From: JBNJEM01 sp051745935 | Lineage (GTDB): Bacteria > Planctomycetota > Planctomycetia > Pirellulales > Pirellulaceae | Length of the DNA stretch: 6,254 nucleotides | NCBI GenBank assembly: GCA_051745935.1 | Contig: JBNJEM010000480.1 | Span: 1-6,254, forward strand | Reading direction: 5' to 3' | Part shown: piece by piece, positions 5,093-6,254 of the stretch | How the letters are laid out: each line of letters begins with the position of its first letter | Numbering within the stretch: the first letter of the stretch is position 1 | Notes under the pieces: model-generated | Told to the model about the DNA's origin: nothing | Databases searched by the model: none | The model's input: the letters and a program-made list of their open reading frames with translations, nothing else | Translations under genes and position numbers: made by a program

Positions 5093-6254
5093 ATGACCGC
5101 GTCAACCCCGAGAACACCGATCTATCTGGACAATAACGCGTCGACCGAATTGGATCCTCGCGTATTGGAGTGCATGACCCGTGTTCTTAGAGACGACTAC
5201 GGAAACCCGTCAAGCAAACTGCACGCCTTTGGGCGCCGGGCGTCCGACCTCGTGGAGGAGGCTCGCGAGCGAGTGGCGTCGCTGATCGGGGCCTCGGCCA
5301 GCGAGATTATCTTCACCTCGGGGGCCACCGAGAGCTGCAATCTGGCCCTCAAGGGGGCGGCCGAGGCGTACGGCTATCGAGGCAACCACGTGGTAACCTG
5401 CCTTGCCGAACACGAAGCAGTTCTCGAACCCAGCCGCCGCCTCGGAACCCGGGGTTTTGACGTGACCTGGCTGTTGCCGGACCGGTACGGACGGGTATCC
5501 GCCGAACAAGTTGACAAGGCCATGACGGATCACACGATCGTTGTTTCCGTGATGGCGGCCAACAATCTCGTGGGAACAATCAATCCGACTGGCGAAATCG
5601 GACGCGTGGCGAAGCGGCGAGGCGTGCTGTTTCATTGTGATGCGACGCAGGCGGCCGGCAAAATCCCGGTGGACGTGGAGACCATGGGCATCGACCTCCT
5701 GAGTTTCTCGGCGCACAAGCTTCACGGGCCCAAAGGGGTCGGCGCGTTGTATGTTCGCGGCCGGTCGCCGAAAGTCCGTCTATCCGCCCAAATCGACGGG
5801 GGAGCCCAGGAACAGGGTGTCCGTAGTGGAACGCCCAATGTCCCGGGGATCGTGGCCATGGGGTTGGCGTGTGAGATTGCCGGAAATCAGTTGGACAGGG
5901 ATGCCAAAAGGCTCACCCGACTTCGCGACCGATTTCTGGAAACGCTTTCCCAACGGCTGCCGGGGGTAACCCTGAACGGGCACCCCCGGGAACGTTTGCC
6001 CAACACACTGAACATCGCCTTCGATGGCGTGGAGGCTACGGAGTTGATAGAAAACGTGTCCGAGATCGCGGCCTCCATCGGCTCCGCGTGCACCAGCGGA
6101 ACGGACGATCCGCACTACGTGCTCCGCGCGATGGGATTGAAGGAGGATCACGCCGCCCGCTCGGTTCGCTTCTCGTTAGGACGTTTTACCACCGACGAGG
6201 AAATCGACTATTGCGTCGCGCGAATCGTCGATGCCGTCGAGGAACTGCGTGCCT
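5093..6254 (+). CDS. Cysteine desulfurase, IscS/NifS type (partial at 3' end)
   Basis: This is a pyridoxal-phosphate enzyme that takes sulfur from cysteine, forms a persulfide and passes it to Fe-S scaffolds or other acceptors, releasing alanine. The frame is open to the window edge, giving 387 residues; comparison with E. coli IscS (404) suggests only a short C-terminal tail is missing. Seen in order are SGATES (76-81), His107 in AEHEAV, Asp183 and Gln186 in CDATQ, the PLP lysine Lys209 in SAHKLHGPKG, RSGT, and the catalytic Cys333 in GSACTSG. The 'SACTSG' loop and the RFSLGRFTT segment mark the IscS/NifS group rather than the SufS group. AAGGAG at 5076-5081 (11-nt spacer) supports the ATG at 5093. 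No scaffold gene (IscU/NifU) is seen in the window; it may lie beyond it. The short distance to thi4 suggests co-transcription, and Thi4 is a candidate sulfur acceptor. Confidence 0.95.
   Translation, partial: MTASTPRTPIYLDNNASTELDPRVLECMTRVLRDDYGNPSSKLHAFGRRASDLVEEARERVASLIGASASEIIFTSGATESCNLALKGAAEAYGYRGNHVVTCLAEHEAVLEPSRRLGTRGFDVTWLLPDRYGRVSAEQVDKAMTDHTIVVSVMAANNLVGTINPTGEIGRVAKRRGVLFHCDATQAAGKIPVDVETMGIDLLSFSAHKLHGPKGVGALYVRGRSPKVRLSAQIDGGAQEQGVRSGTPNVPGIVAMGLACEIAGNQLDRDAKRLTRLRDRFLETLSQRLPGVTLNGHPRERLPNTLNIAFDGVEATELIENVSEIAASIGSACTSGTDDPHYVLRAMGLKEDHAARSVRFSLGRFTTDEEIDYCVARIVDAVEELRA

Noticed and set aside
4321..5094. 257-codon open frame on the minus strand
   Set aside because: It is antisense to thi4, whose protein has full family signatures; the minus-strand product has none.

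Overview
The window looks like a bacterial chromosomal segment with all genes on the + strand. GC is moderately high, with short AT-rich islands between genes. No mobile element, tRNA, rRNA or CRISPR array is visible. The Rrf2 regulator style, the Thi4-type thiazole synthase and the long gaps between co-directional genes fit Planctomycetota best. This is a weak inference from recollection of family style (about 50% sure), not from any search.

Layout: (1) positions 1-55 are one arm of a long inverted repeat; the other arm lies at 3997-4052. (2) 163-621 encodes an Rrf2-family regulator with three central cysteines spaced like Fe-S-binding members, preceded by a recognisable promoter. (3) 863-2317 encodes a siroheme/[4Fe-4S] reductase of the ferredoxin-type nitrite/sulfite reductase family; its active-site residues favour sulfite reductase. 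Its 241-nt upstream gap has an AT-rich promoter-like island and several small hairpins. (4) The 257-nt gap 2318-2574 holds a tandem 11-bp repeat, two mutually exclusive hairpins and a possible 51-codon leader ORF. (5) 2575-3993 encodes a fusion of uroporphyrinogen-III C-methyltransferase (SUMT/CobA) and uroporphyrinogen-III synthase (HemD), which makes the siroheme precursor. (6) 3994-4200 is non-coding and starts with the second repeat arm. (7) 4201-5031 encodes a Thi4/THI1-family thiazole synthase with Cys176 at the sulfur-donor position. (8) 5093 to the window end encodes a nearly complete IscS/NifS-type cysteine desulfurase, cut at its C-terminus by the edge.

Together the genes form a sulfur-handling neighbourhood. 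The reductase would make sulfide, the CobA-HemD fusion would feed precorrin-2 to its siroheme cofactor, the desulfurase would mobilise persulfide sulfur for Fe-S clusters and other acceptors, and Thi4 would place sulfur into the thiamin thiazole ring. The Rrf2 protein is a plausible Fe-S- or sulfur-responsive controller. The points most worth a second look are the Cys-type Thi4 beside a desulfurase, the ~55-bp inverted repeats bracketing the regulator-reductase-CobA/HemD block, and the leader ORF with alternative hairpins before cobA-hemD, whose own start lacks a ribosome-binding site.
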